Source: Corylus avellana (lineage: Eukaryota; Streptophyta; Magnoliopsida; Fagales; Betulaceae). Taken from it: 64,000 nt of DNA. The stretch lies in the NCBI RefSeq assembly GCF_901000735.1, contig NC_081541.1, positions 31,514,060-31,578,059 on the forward strand, given 5' to 3'. This document shows, one piece after another, positions 20,790 to 33,475 of this stretch; within the stretch, counting starts at the first letter, position 1, and each line of letters begins with the position of its first letter. The notes under the pieces were generated by a model. The model ran no database searches and was not told the DNA's origin. It worked only from the letters and a program-made list of their open reading frames with translations. The position numbers and the translations under genes were made by a program.

Positions 20790-23700
20790 ATGGAAGAAGT
20801 AGTTGAAGACATTGTGATTGTAGGAGCTGGAATTGCTGGCCTCACAACATCCTTAGGACTTCACAAGTACCTATATATCTTCTCTCTCTCTCTCTCTCTG
20901 TGTTGTGTTGCAACATAATAATTATGATTGTAAGTGATGCGAATGTTTTCAAAGGTTGGGAATCCGAAGCCTAGTATTGGAATCCTCTGATGGGTTGAGG
21001 ATCGAAGGATATGCCTTGACATTATGGACCAATGCTTGGAAGGCCTTGGATGCTGTTGGCATTGCCGATTCCATTCGTCACCAACATGAACTCCTTGATG
21101 GGTAACTATTTTATATATGTATATTCACCCTCTACATCTGCATTGTGTATGTAGGGTTTCTATTATTTGTCTGTTGGTTCAATGCTTAATTAATTGCTAG
21201 GCTTTTTACTGAGCGATTAATTGATGGTCTCTATTATTTACTGTTTACCTGTACCAAAATTATTGTCAAAGAAAAGAAAAGAATGAACTGACCAGTAGCG
21301 ATTTGAGTGCAGGAACGTGAGTACCTCTACAGTTTCGGGACTTCAAACTTCATATATATCTTTTAAGGTCAAAGGAAAACAGTAAGTTTTTTTTTTTTTT
21401 TTGGGTTCATTTCTCACATTCCTGCATTAGAAAATAATTTTCTTATAAGGAAGGCAAACATAGATACAATTTATAACCATTCAGTGAAAAGATCATTCCT
21501 TTATGTGGATGGCTTATCTTCTCAATGTGGAAATAGGGTGTTACAACTATGTATAACAACTAGGGTTCGTTTATTTCGACATAAAATGGTGGTCAATGGA
21601 AAATATATTTTTTTTGACCGAAAATTTTTTCTTTAATTTTCGGAAAATGAAAACCGTAAACCATTTTTTGACTTTGAGCATTTTATTCTCAAATCGACGG
21701 ACCCTGCCAAGACCTGCCTAAGAGCTGCCTGGAACCCTGCCGGGACCCACTCGAGACTTGACCAAGACTCGCCCAAAACCCGCTCGGGACCCCGCCGAGA
21801 CCTGTCCAAGACCCAACCAGACCTGAATGGGACTCGCCCGGACCTACCCATGATCCGCTGGGACCTACTTGGGACTCGCCCAGTACCCGCTTAGGACCTT
21901 GCCGGGACTTGCCCAGGACTCGCCCGGACCTGCCCTGGACTTGTCCAAGGCCCACCTAGGACCTTGCCGGGACCCGCCCGAGACTTGCATGGGACTAGAC
22001 TAGGACTTGACTAAGACCCAACTGGGACCCCGTTGGGACTTAACCGGGACCTACCTGGGACCCCACTCAAGACCTACCCTTGACTTGATCGGGATTCGCC
22101 CAAGACCTGCTCGGGACTTGCCCTGGACTCGACTAGACTTGAACGGGACTTGCCCAGACCTACCAAGGACTTGACCAAGACCCGCTCGGGACTTGCTCGG
22201 GACCCCACCGGGACCCGTCCGGGGCTTGAATGAGACCCAACCGGGACCCCGTCATGACTTGACCGGGACCTGCCCTTGACTCGCCTGGGACTTGCTCGGG
22301 AGTTGATTTAGACCTGCCTAGGACCCTGTCGGGACTTGACCGGGACTCGCCTAGGACCCACTCGGGACTCATCGAAAAATATTTTCAATGGAAAATATTT
22401 TCGGCGGAAAACATTTTCCTTGAAAATGATTTCTTAGAAAACATTTTCCGGTATTTGGCAAGTATGGAAAATCAGGCGGGCCCCCGACGTCGAAAAATGT
22501 TTTACATTTTCAACAGAAAATATTTTTCTGGAAAACATTTTCCGGTATTTGGTGTGTACGCAAAAGCATATTAAACACTAAATGCGGAAAACATTTTCCG
22601 GTATTTGACACGTACGGAAAATCGGGCGGGCCCCCGACATCGAAAAATGTTTTACATTTTCAACAGAAAACATTTTCCTGGAAAACATTTTCCGGTATTT
22701 GGTGTGTACACAAAATCATATTAAACACCTTGGTAGGTCCTGCCAGGGTGTCGGGTTGATCCCGACGGGGTCTCGATAAGGTCTTGGTAGTGTCCAGGTG
22801 TGTCCCGGGTAAGTCCGAGTGGGGTCCTTGCAGGACTCGGTTCGGACACCTCTTAAGACTTGGTCTGGACATTTTCGCAATTTAGAGGTTAATATGATTT
22901 AATGAAAAAATATATAGAAAGAAAAAATTTTGATTTTCCGTGCACGCAATAAACGCCGTAAAATGTTTTCATCAGAAAACATTTTCAGGGAAAATGACTT
23001 CCCTGAAAATATTTTTCGACGGAAACCATTTTACGTCAAAGAAACTGAGCCTAAGTGAAAGCGCTAGCTATATTATATGCGCTATTATTTTAACAACTGA
23101 CACTCGTATATATCAAATATTTCTTGCAAAACCAAGAAGTTTCTAAGTATTTGTCCACTTTGCACTTCTTGACAATCATTTCTTTATTTCTAATTACAAA
23201 ATGCAGCCATGAGACAATTTAGGTGACAAATGTTATATACCATGTCGGAAATTTGTTTTTTTTGTTTTGATTTGATTTTTTCTTTTTTTTATTTTTTATT
23301 TTTTTATATTAAATTTGTGATTGAGATGTTTGAACAGCTAGCTAGGTTTAATAATTGGTGTGTGATGTGCAGTGGAGTCCATGAAGTTCGTCGTGTCAAA
23401 AGGAATATGTTGGTGGAAGCCATTGCAAAGGAGCTTCCAAGTGGCACAATTAGGTACTCTTCCAAGGTGGTTTCTATAGAGGAATCAGGCTTCTATAAGC
23501 TTTTGCATCTTGCTGATGCAACCACTTTTAAAACCAAGGTAAAATTCATTTCATCGTCCAAAAGGAAAAAAAAGAATCATCAATCCTTGCAATGTTTGTT
23601 CGATTTGCAACAAACCCAATTACCTAGAACCAAAAACAAAAAGGAATCGTGAATAAATTTACGGGGAGAAATCTTGAGCAGACCATCTATGTAGTTTACA

Positions 23701-25100
23701 ATGAGCCCTATTTAGATACAAGAATGGAGGAACACATCCCATGATTCAAGTGCCCAAATTATGTGTGGATTGATGTTAGTTGTAAGTGGTAATTGGTAAG
23801 TGCTTGATTCATGTTTCCTTCCTTAACAATGTATACCAAAAAATAAGAACATAATTTACTTTTGATTCATGTTTCCTTCCTTATTGGAGTACCAATGTTT
23901 TGAATGAATTAAAGGTGTTGATTGGGTGTGATGGAGTGAACTCAGTGGTGGCAAAGTGGCTGGGCCTAAAGAAACCAACTTCCACAGGGAGGTTTGCCAT
24001 CAGGGGCTGTGTAGATTTCAAGCACAATCATGGGTTTGCTTCCAAGTCCATGCAGTTCTTTGGAAATGGTGTTCGATTTGGTTTTGTTCCTTGTGATGAT
24101 GATACTGTTTACTGGTTTTTCACTTGGATTCCCACCAGCCAAGGTGAGTCCTTCCCCTCAACTTATAAGAGCATGTTTAATTTTTTATTTTTTATTTTTT
24201 AAATTATAAAGGTTTTTGTAGTCACAAATGCCCATGAAAAAAAAAAAAAAAAAACAATGTTGAAAGTTATTTGGAACATGTTTTTAAGCCGTCTTCATTG
24301 TTTGTTTGTTTGTTTGTTTGTTTGTTTGTTTTTTTTTTTTTTTTTATGTCAATTTAAGATTTTAGAATAAGTTATAATTTATATGGTATCATATAAAAAA
24401 TCATGAATTCAAACCCTGACTCTCACAATTTACCTTTAAATTCAATTAAAATATTTCACATGTTGTCTGATTTTATACTTTTTCTTAATCTATTAAGATA
24501 AGTGATGATTTTTGACAAGAAGATGCTCCTAAATTTTTCCTTGTCTTTTTTGCAGAGAAACAGACAGAAGATAGCCCAGCTAAAATGAAGCAACTTGTAT
24601 TAAGCAAGCTAGGAAAAATGCCTGAACCAGTAAGGGCCATGATAGAAAATACTGAAGTGCATAGTTTTGTCCCATACCGGATAAAATACAGACACCCACG
24701 GCAGCTTATTTGGGGAAATACAAGCAAAGGCAACGTCTGTGTAGCCGGAGATGCTCTCCACCCCATGACCCCAGACATCGGCCAAGGTGGGTGTGCTGCT
24801 CTGGAAGACGGTGTTGTTTTGGCAAGGTGTCTTGCTGAGGCCATATCAGGAAAAACAAAGGAAAAGGCTGAAACAGAAATGGATGAATATAAGAGGATTG
24901 AAATGGGGTTGAAGAAGTATGCCAAAGAGAGGAAATGGAGAAGTATTGAACTCATTACTACTGCTTATATTGTTGGTTTCATAGAGCAGAGTGATGGCAA
25001 AGTGATGACCTTTTTAAGGGATAAAATTTTTGCTGTATTCCTAGCTGGTTTACTGCTAAAAAAGTCTAGTTTTGATTGTGGGAAGCTTATCATTTCTTGA
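20790..25100 (+). CDS. MO-A: FAD-dependent monooxygenase (MO2/CTF2-like), 410 aa, six exons
   Basis: This is a group A flavoprotein monooxygenase (FAD_binding_3 fold) related to Arabidopsis MO1-MO3/CTF2 and more distantly to zeaxanthin epoxidase and salicylate hydroxylase. It should use NAD(P)H and O2 to hydroxylate an unknown small molecule. Exons: 20790-20866, 20955-21101, 21313-21381, 23373-23538, 23915-24143 and 24556-25100 (TGA), all GT-AG and in phase. The Rossmann motif GAGIAG is at 12-17, the DG motif IGCDG at 156-160 and the GD motif [16 protein letters not shown] at 293-308. The N terminus begins almost at the FAD fold, so no transit peptide is apparent. Intron 3 (1991 bp) holds a foldback element. 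Residue 278 is Arg (CGG) where B, C and D have Trp. The exon 5 acceptor (TTAAAG) lacks a strong pyrimidine tract. The family is certain; the substrate is not. Confidence 0.94.
21561..23053. mobile_element. 1.5 kb foldback DNA element with a GGGAC-type minisatellite core (MO-A intron 3)
   Basis: The left end TAGGGTTCGTTTATTTCGAC and the reverse complement of the right end (TAGGCTCAGTTTCTTTGACG) form terminal inverted repeats, followed by further inverted GGAAAACATTTTCC-like blocks. The core (about 21700-22372) is a GC-rich degenerate minisatellite of ~10-11 bp units such as CGGGACCTGCC, and a shorter stretch (about 22730-22870) has the same motif in opposite orientation. There is no transposase. 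It is shared with MO-B and absent from MO-C and MO-D, so it entered after the A/B lineage split off. Confidence 0.75.
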
Positions 25101-25417
25101 ATTCAATCAAATACATACTCTTTATATTATTGTCTGTGTAAGATGCATGGTAATTTTTTTTTTTTTTGGGTTGTCACTCATATATATATTATTGTGTCTT
25201 TAACTTGGGAGACTCTTTGTCTTGCATTGTAACATCAATGCTTGTGGTGCGTAATTTTTCTTGTTCATCGCATTAATGGGTGTTTGGAGATTGATGTGGA
25301 CATGTAATTTTTACGTGGAGGAGATTTTAAGAATGATTGATTTGTTTTTCTTGTGAGGGTGATTGGTTGATAAGAAAGTCTAAACCTCCTTTTCCCATCA
25401 AACTTTTTTAAAAATTA

Positions 25418-25825
25418 GGGAAAATTACAGTTTATCCCCTTAAAGTTGACAGCGTTTTTCAATTTGAATACCAAAGTTTTAATTTTTGTAATCCACCCCT
25501 CCAAAGTTTCAATTTTTTGCAATTTGACAAATTTTATCCAAAACTTTTCATATTGCCCTTAATTTTTATTTTTTTATAAAAATTTTAAAAAAAAATTCGG
25601 GGTGGCTTTGGTCATTTGGTCATTTTTGCACTCTCAAATTTGTTTCAGTTTTCATAAAAAACAAAAAAATAAAAATAAAAATTAAGGGCAATATGTGAAT
25701 TTTGGGATGATATTGGTTGAATTGAAAAAGATTGAAACTTTGTGAGTGTGAATTGCAAAAATTAAAACTTTGATGTTCGAATTAAAAAACACTGTCAACT
25801 TTAGAAAGTAAACGGTAATTTTTCC
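25418..25825. mobile_element. Mutator-type MITE with perfect 9 bp duplication TAAAAATTA
   Basis: Long terminal inverted repeats start GGGAAAATTACAGTTTA on the left and GGAAAAATTACCGTTTAC on the complemented right. TAAAAATTA flanks both sides (25409-25417 and 25826-25834); 9 bp is characteristic of Mutator-like elements. Relatives lie at 33069-33475 (duplicate copy) and 42274-42668 (independent insertion). Confidence 0.85.
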
Positions 25826-25920
25826 TAAAAATTAATCATTAAATCTTCGAATATGAATTCTCCTCTCTTTAATGCTTATTTATATCCACTCCACACAGGG
25901 ATCTTTGGTTTTTAGTAGGG

Positions 25921-26020
25921 NNNNNNNNNNNNNNNNNNNNNNNNNNNNNNNNNNNNNNNNNNNNNNNNNNNNNNNNNNNNNNNNNNNNNNNNNNNNNNNN
26001 NNNNNNNNNNNNNNNNNNNN
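25921..26020. other. Assembly gap (100 N)
   Basis: This gap separates the two near-identical segments 18434-25915 and 26021-33565. The second segment starts abruptly inside an exon of the RBM39-like gene. Confidence 0.99.
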
Positions 26021-26869
26021 ACTTCTCATGCAAAAGTTGGATCGCAGTGGCACTGCATCTAGGTTTGTCTCTGCCTAATTTGTTATTATATCTGAAATTG
26101 GCCTGTTTTGATCTGAGATTTTCTTCCTTCTGCAGTATTTCTGGTTCTGTTGGCACTACTGCCGTCAATAACACTGGCCTTGCTTTACCACCGGCACCTA
26201 TCCTTGGAGCTGCTCCTGTGGTACCTCCGGTTGTTGCTCCCCTTGCTTCTTTTCCTGCTCTTGCTGGACTTGGCGCAGGTCTTCAAGTTCCCACTGCTGC
26301 TGTGCCAGCTATTGATACAATTGGTGTTCCGAGTGAATGTTTATTACTAAAGGATATGTTTGATCCAAATGTTGAGGTTGGTGGGTTTTGCATTTTTAAA
26401 TAGTTTTCTGTTCATATTCTTGTTGCTAGCTTATTTTTGAATGACATCCCCTTTTGCAGACGGAGCCAGATTTTGATTTGGATATCAAAGAAGATGTTCA
26501 AGAAGAATGTTCAAAGTTCGGAAAATTGAAACATATTTTCGTGGAGAAGTGAGTTTAGTGTGCAGCTTTTTTTTTTTTTTTTTTTTTCTTTGGATAATTG
26601 GGGCTTATATATTTATACTGATTAACAGGAACAGTGCTGGCTTTGTGTACTTGCGATTTGAGCATACGCAAGGTGCAGTCGCTGCACAGCGTGCTCTCCA
26701 TGGAAGATGGTTTGCTGGAAAGATGATTACCGCAGCATTTATGGTAATCATGTTTTCTATGGCTTCATTTTATTTTAATACATATTGCACAATACAAAGA
26801 CTAAAAATAAAATTCACATGCATGCAGGTACCCCAGGCATATGAGACTAAGTTCCCTGAAAGTAGATAG
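26021..26869 (+). pseudogene. RBM39: Second copy of the last five RBM39-like exons (truncated by gap)
   Basis: Exon pieces at 26021-26062, 26136-26376, 26460-26548, 26629-26743 and 26828-26869 (TAG) match the last exons of the upstream gene. The frames and splice sites are intact. The 5' side is cut by the gap, so nothing shows whether a whole second gene exists. If the segment is an unmerged allele, this is simply the other haplotype's 3' end and not a pseudogene. Confidence 0.75.
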
Positions 26870-28377
26870 GATTATGATTCTGGATGTACAACAATGGGAG
26901 TCTAAAAGAGTAGTCTGTATGCCTATTGATGCCGCTTTTTATTGCTGCCTCTTAAGGTTAAGATAAGATGTCATTTGCTTGTCTTCAGTTTTGGGATTTT
27001 TTGTTTATTGTTTTCTTTTTTTCTTTTTTTTGGGAGGGGGGGAGGAAGCGAGGGAGAAAAGCTTGTGTACAATAAGTAGTTATACTCGGGTGTTTGCAAA
27101 TGAGTTGCTAATAGCAGAAGATTGTGAAAAGAAGTCATACTTACATTTTATGAATTTGTTACTGCCTTTTACAATCAAAATCTAAGAGTCAACTGTTTGG
27201 ATGCAACTGCTGCTTCCTTTTGTAATCTTGAGGTTTTTTTGGCTACAATTTCTGGCTGTCAGCTGCTCTTGATTATACTTCTATGTTGTCTGATATTGGT
27301 TTTAAATTTAGTTTTGCAGCTTATGGCTTTTGAAGCCTCTCCCAATGGTTGTGATTTCCAGAGCCATGGTTCATCCTTACCCCAGATGTTGGAACTTATC
27401 ATTTTTCTCCGTTAGACTAGATTGAAGCCCTAGTACAAACTAGACCCCACAATTTTTGTTTTTGTTTTTTTTTCTCAACACCTAGAAAGTGCTAATGATG
27501 TTTTGTCGAAAACTGGTTTGAGAGTTTGAAACCATTCTTAGGTATCAATTACAATGATCATGATGTTGTCCACGCGCTATGTGTTTGGACTCTCTGATTT
27601 TTCATTCGAAATGTGCATTTTTAATCAAAATCGCAGAAAATGTTCATTTGAAAACATGGACAAATTCACTTTTTTGTGCAGTAGGCAAGATGGTGCATTA
27701 AGCCAAACTGTGTATTCTCACGTACAACACGCATAGACAAAAGCATATACTAGAACATATTTTAACTGTGTTATGAATTTGCTATTTTTTTTAAATTGCA
27801 CATTTTAAAATTGCCAAACCAACAATTACCGATGTACTAGATTGCAAATATGAGATGCATGTTAGAGTCTGTTTAGGTGTGCGTTTGAATAGTATAAAAA
27901 TACGTTTAACATCTTAAAAGTCTGTTTGAAGAAAAATGTATCCGATTAGTAAAAAAAATTGAAAGCGCTTTTAAGGGTCCAAATAGCTTAAAAATGGCCA
28001 AAAAAAAAAAAATACTTTTTAACTTTAAACTCTATTTTTCAAACACAATTTTAAAAATGCTCTTAGTGTGTGTTGTGATTCAATCGTACTTCATGGTCCA
28101 GATATTAGAGGCATATTACACTTGGGTACAACATTTGTATTGTCTGCCATCTTGGCCTTTGTCAGTGTTGTCACCATCCTTTCGTTATCGTCCTTGACCC
28201 GTTCCTTGTGGGGATAAGGTGGCATTAAATCCGAGAAAGCTCATCCACAAGGCATCCAAATTCCAGAAACTTCATTAATAATCCCAACCAAAAACCAAAT
28301 CATTTCACGTATAATTATACTAATCCCCATTCTCCCCCACCCTCCTAAAAAAAAAAAAAAAAAGGCAAAAAAACATC

Positions 28378-28468
28378 ATGGAAGAAGTAGTTGAAGACAT
28401 TGTGATTGTAGGAGCTGGAATTGCTGGCCTCACAACATCCTTAGGACTTCACAAGTACCTATATATCT

Positions 28469-28503
<35 letters not shown>

Positions 28504-28986
28504 TGTGTTGCAACATAATAATTATGATTGTAAGTGATGCGAATGTTTTCAAAGGTTGGGAATCCGAAGCCTAGTATTGGAATCCTCTGATGGGTTGAGG
28601 ATCGAAGGATATGCCTTGACATTATGGACCAATGCTTGGAAGGCCTTGGATGCTGTTGGCATTGCCGATTCCATTCGTCACCAACATGAACTCCTTGATG
28701 GGTAACTATTTTATATATGTATATTCACCCTCTACATCTGCATTGTGTATGTAGGGTTTCTATTATTTGTCTGTTGGTTCAATGCTTAATTAATTGCTAG
28801 GCTTTTTACTGAGCGATTAATTGATGGTCTCTATTATTTACTGTTTACCTGTACCAAAATTATTGTCAAAGAAAAGAAAAGAATGAACTGACCAGTAGCG
28901 ATTTGAGTGCAGGAACGTGAGTACCTCTACAGTTTCGGGACTTCAAACTTCATATATATCTTTTAAGGTCAAAGGAAAACAGTAAG

Positions 28987-29019
<33 letters not shown>

Positions 29020-32000
29020 GGTTCATTTCTCACATTCCTGCATTAGAAAATAATTTTCTTATAAGGAAGGCAAACATAGATACAATTTATAACCATTCAG
29101 TGAAAAGATCATTCCTTTATGTGGATGGCTTATCTTCTCAATGTGGAAATAGGGTGTTACAACTATGTATAACAACTAGGGTTCGTTTATTTTGACATAA
29201 AATGGTGGTCAATGGAAAATATTTTTCTTTTGACCGAAAAATTTTTCTTTAATTTTCTGAAAATGAAAACCGTAAACCATTTTTTGACTTTGAGCATTTT
29301 ATTCTCAAATCGACGGACCCTGCTAAGACCTGCCTGGAACCCTGCCGGGACCCACTCGAGACTTGACCAAGACTCGCCCAAAACCCGCTCGGGACCCTGC
29401 TGAGACCTGTCCAAGACCCAACCAGACCTGAATGGGACTCGCCCGGACCTGCCCATGATCTGCTGGGACCTGCCTGGGACTCGCCCAGTACCCGCTTAGG
29501 ACCTTGCCGGGACTTGCCCAGGACTCGTCCGGACCTGCCCTGGACTTGTCCAAGGCCCACCTAGGACCTTGCCGGGACCCGCCCGAGACTTGCATGGGAC
29601 TAGACTAGGACTTGACTAAGACCCAACTGGGACCCCGCTGGGACTTAACTGGGACCTACCTGGGACCCCACTCAAGACCTACCCGTGACTTGATCGGGAC
29701 TCGCCCAAGACTTGCTCGGGACTTGCCCTGGACTCGACTAGACTTGAACGGGACTTGCCCGGACCTACCTAGGACCTACCAAGGACTTGACCAAGACTCG
29801 CTCGGGACTTGCTCGGGAACCCACCGGGACCCGTCCGGGGCTTGAATGAGACCCAACCGGGACCCCGCCATGACTTGACCGGGACCTGCCCCTGACTCGC
29901 CCGGGACTTGCTCGGGAGTTGATTTAGACCTGCCTAGGACCCTGTCGGGACTTTACCGGGACTCGCCTAGGACCCACTCGGGACTCATCGAAAAATATTT
30001 TCAATGGAAAATATTTTCGGCGGAAAACATTTTCCTTGAAAATGATTTCTTAGAAAACATTTTCCGGTATTTGGCAGGTATGGAAAATCAGGCGGGCCCC
30101 CGACGTCGAAAAATGTTTTACATTTTCAACAGAAAACATTTTTCTGGAAAACATTTTCCGGTATTTGGTGTGTACGCAAAAGCATATTAAACACTAAATG
30201 CGGAAAACATTTTCCGGTATTTGACACGTACGGAAAATTGGGTGGGCCCCCGACATCGAAAAATGTTTTACATTTTCAACAGAAAACATTTTCCTGGAAA
30301 ACATTTTCCGGTATTTGGTGTGTACGCAAAATCATATTAAACACCTTGGCAGGTCCTGCCAGGGTGTCGGGTTGATCCCGACGGGATCTCGATAAGGTCT
30401 TGGTAGTGTCCAGGTGTGTCCCGGGTAAGTCCGAGTGGGGTCCTTGCAGGACTCGGTTCGGACACCTCTTAAAACTTGGTCTGGATATTTTCGCAATTTA
30501 GAGGTTAATATGATTTAATGAAAAAATATATAGAAAGAAAATTTTTTGATTTTCCGTGCACGCAGTAAACGCCGTAAAATGTTTTCATCAGAAAACATTT
30601 TCAGGGAAAATGACTTCCCTGAAAATATTTTCCGACGGAAACCATTTTACGTCAAAGAAACTGAGCCTAAGTGAAAGCGCTAGCTATATTATATGCGCTA
30701 TTATTTTAACAACCGACACCCGTATATATCAAATATTTCTTGCAAAACCAAGAAGTTTCTAAGTATTTGTCCACTTTGCACTTCTTGACAATCATTTCTT
30801 TATTTCTAATTACAAAATGCAGCCATGAGACAATTTAGGTGACAAATGTTATATACCATGTCGGAAATGTGTTTTTTTGTTTTGATTTGATTTTTTCTTT
30901 TTTTCTTTTTATTTTTTTCTTTTTTTTATTTATTTTTATTTTTTTATATTAAATTTGTGATTGAGATGTTTGAACAGCTAGCTAGGTTTAATAATTGGTG
31001 TGTGATGTGCAGTGGAGTCCATGAAGTTCGTCGTGTCAAAAGGAATATGTTGGTGGAAGCCATTGCAAAGGAGCTTCCAAGTGGCACAATTAGGTACTCT
31101 TCCAAGGTGGTTTCTATAGAGGAATCAGGCTTCTATAAGCTTTTGCATCTTGCTGATGCAACCACTTTTAAAACCAAGGTAAAATTCATTTCATCGTCCG
31201 AAAGGAAAAAAAAGAATCATCAATCCTTGCAATGTTTGTTCGATTTGCAACAAACCCAATTACCTAGAACCAAAAACAAAAAGGAATCGTGAATAAATTT
31301 ACGGGGAGAAATCTTGAGCAGACCATCTATGTAGTTTACAATGAGCCCTATTTAGATACAAGAATGGAGGAACACATCCCATGATTCAAGTGCCCAAATT
31401 ATGTGTGGATTGATGTTAGTTGTAAATGGTAATTGGTAAGTGCTTGATTCATGTTTCCTTCCTTAACAATGTATACCAAAAAATAAGAACATAATTTACT
31501 TTTGATTCATGTTTCCTTCCTTATTGGAGTACCAATGTTTTGAATGAATTAAAGGTGTTGATTGGGTGTGATGGAGTGAACTCAGTGGTGGCAAAGTGGC
31601 TGGGCCTAAAGAAACCAACTTCCACAGGGAGGTTTGCCATCAGGGGCTGTGTAGATTTCAAGCACAATCATGGGTTTGCTTCCAAGTCCATGCAGTTCTT
31701 TGGAAATGGTGTTCGATTTGGTTTTGTTCCTTGTGATGATGATACTGTTTACTGGTTTTTCACTTGGATTCCCACCAGCCAAGGTGAGTCCTTCCCCTCA
31801 ACTTATAAGAGCATGTTTAATTTTTTATTTTTTATTTTTTAAATTATAAAGGTTTTTGTAGTCACAAATGCCCATGAAAAAAAAAAAAAAAAAACAATGT
31901 TGAAAGTTATTTGGAACATGTTTTTAAGCCGTCTTCATTGTTTGTTTGTTTGTTTGTTTGTTTGTTTGTTTTTTTTTTTTTTTTTATGTCAATTTAAGAT

Positions 32001-32740
32001 TTTAGAATAAGTTATAATTTATATGGTATCATATAAAAAATCATGAATTCAAACCCTGACTCTCACAATTTACCTTTAAATTCAATTAAAATATTTCACA
32101 TGTTGTCTGATTTTATACTTTTTCTTAATCTATTAAGATAAGTGATGATTTTTGACAAGAAGATGCTCCTAAATTTTTCCTTGTCTTTTTTGCAGAGAAA
32201 CAGACAGAAGATAGCCCAGCTAAAATGAAGCAACTTGTATTAAGCAAGCTAGGAAAAATGCCTGAACCAGTAAGGGCCATGATAGAAAATACTGAAGTGC
32301 ATAGTTTTGTCCCATACCGGATAAAATACAGACACCCATGGCAGCTTATTTGGGGAAATACAAGCAAAGGCAACGTCTGTGTAGCCGGAGATGCTCTCCA
32401 CCCCATGACCCCAGACATCGGCCAAGGTGGGTGTGCTGCTCTGGAAGACGGTGTTGTTTTGGCAAGGTGTCTTGCTGAGGCCATATCAGGAAAAACAAAG
32501 GAAAAGGCTGAAACAGAAATGGATGAATATAAGAGGATTGAAATGGGGTTGAAGAAGTATGCCAAAGAGAGGAAATGGAGAAGTATTGAGCTCATTACTA
32601 CTGCTTACATTGTTGGTTTCATAGAGCAGAGTGATGGCAAAGTGATGACCTTTTTAAGGGATAAAATTTTTGCTGTATTCCTAGCTGGTTTACTGCTAAA
32701 AAAGTCTAGTTTTGATTGTGGGAAGCTTATCATTTCTTGA
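28378..32740 (+). CDS. MO-B: FAD-dependent monooxygenase, 410 aa, near-identical copy of MO-A
   Basis: Exons: 28378-28454, 28555-28701, 28913-28981, 31013-31178, 31555-31783 and 32196-32740 (TGA). The same GAGIAG, IGCDG and [16 protein letters not shown] motifs are present, so it should be the same kind of enzyme as MO-A. Trp replaces Arg at residue 278 (TGG), restoring the residue seen in MO-C and MO-D. The exon 3 donor is GTAAGG here and GTAAGT in MO-A, followed by a longer T-run. Intron 3 carries the same foldback element. It is either the allele of MO-A or its recent tandem duplicate; the gap at 25921 keeps this open. Confidence 0.92.
29177..30669. mobile_element. GGGAC-minisatellite foldback element in MO-B intron 3
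   Basis: It is the counterpart of 21561-23053 at the same intron position, with the same ends and almost the same length. The minisatellite differs by unit gains and losses (for example, a unit missing near 29330 and an extra one near 29765) and by many C/T changes, so it evolves faster than the flanking DNA. Confidence 0.75.
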
Positions 32741-33068
32741 ATTCAATCAAATACATACTCTTTATATTATTGCTTCTGTAAGATGCATGGTAATTTTTGT
32801 GTTTTTTTTTTTTTTGGGTTGTCACTCATATATATATTAGTGTTTTTTAACTTGGGAGACTCTTTGTCTTGCATTGCATGTAACATCAATGCTAATGTTG
32901 CGTAATTTTTCTTGTTCATCGCATTAATGGGTGTTTGGAGATTGATGTGGACATGTAATTTTTACGTGGAGAAGATTTTAAGAATGATTGATTTGTTTTT
33001 CTTGTGAGGGTGATTGGTTGATAAGAAAGTCTAAACCTCCTTTTCCCATCAAACTTTTTTAAAAATTA

Positions 33069-33475
33069 GGAAAAATTACAGTTTACCCTCTCAAAGTTGA
33101 CAGTATTTTTTAATTTGAACACCAAAGTTTTAATTTTTGCAATTTACCCCCCAAAGTTTCAATTTTTTTACAATTTGACCAATTTTATCCAAAACTTCCC
33201 ATATTGTCCTTAATTTTTATTTTTTATAAAAATTTTAAAAAAAATTCGGGGTGGCTTTGGTCATCTGGTTATTTTTGCACCCCTAAATTTGTTTTCATTT
33301 TCATAAAAAACAAAAAAATAAAAATAAAAATCAGGGACAATATGAGAATTTTGGGATGATATTGGTCGAATTGAAAAAAATTAGAACTTTGTGAGGGTGG
33401 ATTGCAAAAATTAAAACTTTGATGTTCGAATTGAAAAACACTGTCAACTTTAAAGGGGTAAACGGTCATTTTTCC
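33069..33475. mobile_element. Mutator-type MITE, counterpart of 25418-25825
   Basis: It is the same element at the matching site, with TAAAAATTA on both flanks (33060-33068 and 33476-33484). Confidence 0.85.

Larger units (their letters stand above)
18434..25915 (+). repeat. Duplicated segment, copy 1 (RBM39-like 3' end plus MO-A)
   Basis: From ACTTCTCATG in the exon at 18411-18475 to TTTTTAG at 25915 the sequence matches 26021-33565 nearly base for base. Differences are mostly homopolymer and microsatellite lengths plus scattered substitutions. The match covers exons, introns and intergenic DNA, and copy 1 ends five bases before a gap. Confidence 0.97.

Noticed and set aside
21633..22372. 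Open frames with GRSGRVLGES-like repeats in MO-A and MO-B intron 3
   Set aside because: They are translations of the GGGAC minisatellite, open in several frames, with no start or domain evidence.
24485..24955. Antisense open frames of 140-156 codons opposite the last MO exon (also 32125-32595, 39137-39559, 46290-46715)
   Set aside because: They are conserved only because the sense strand codes for the GD-motif region; they have no start context or domain of their own.
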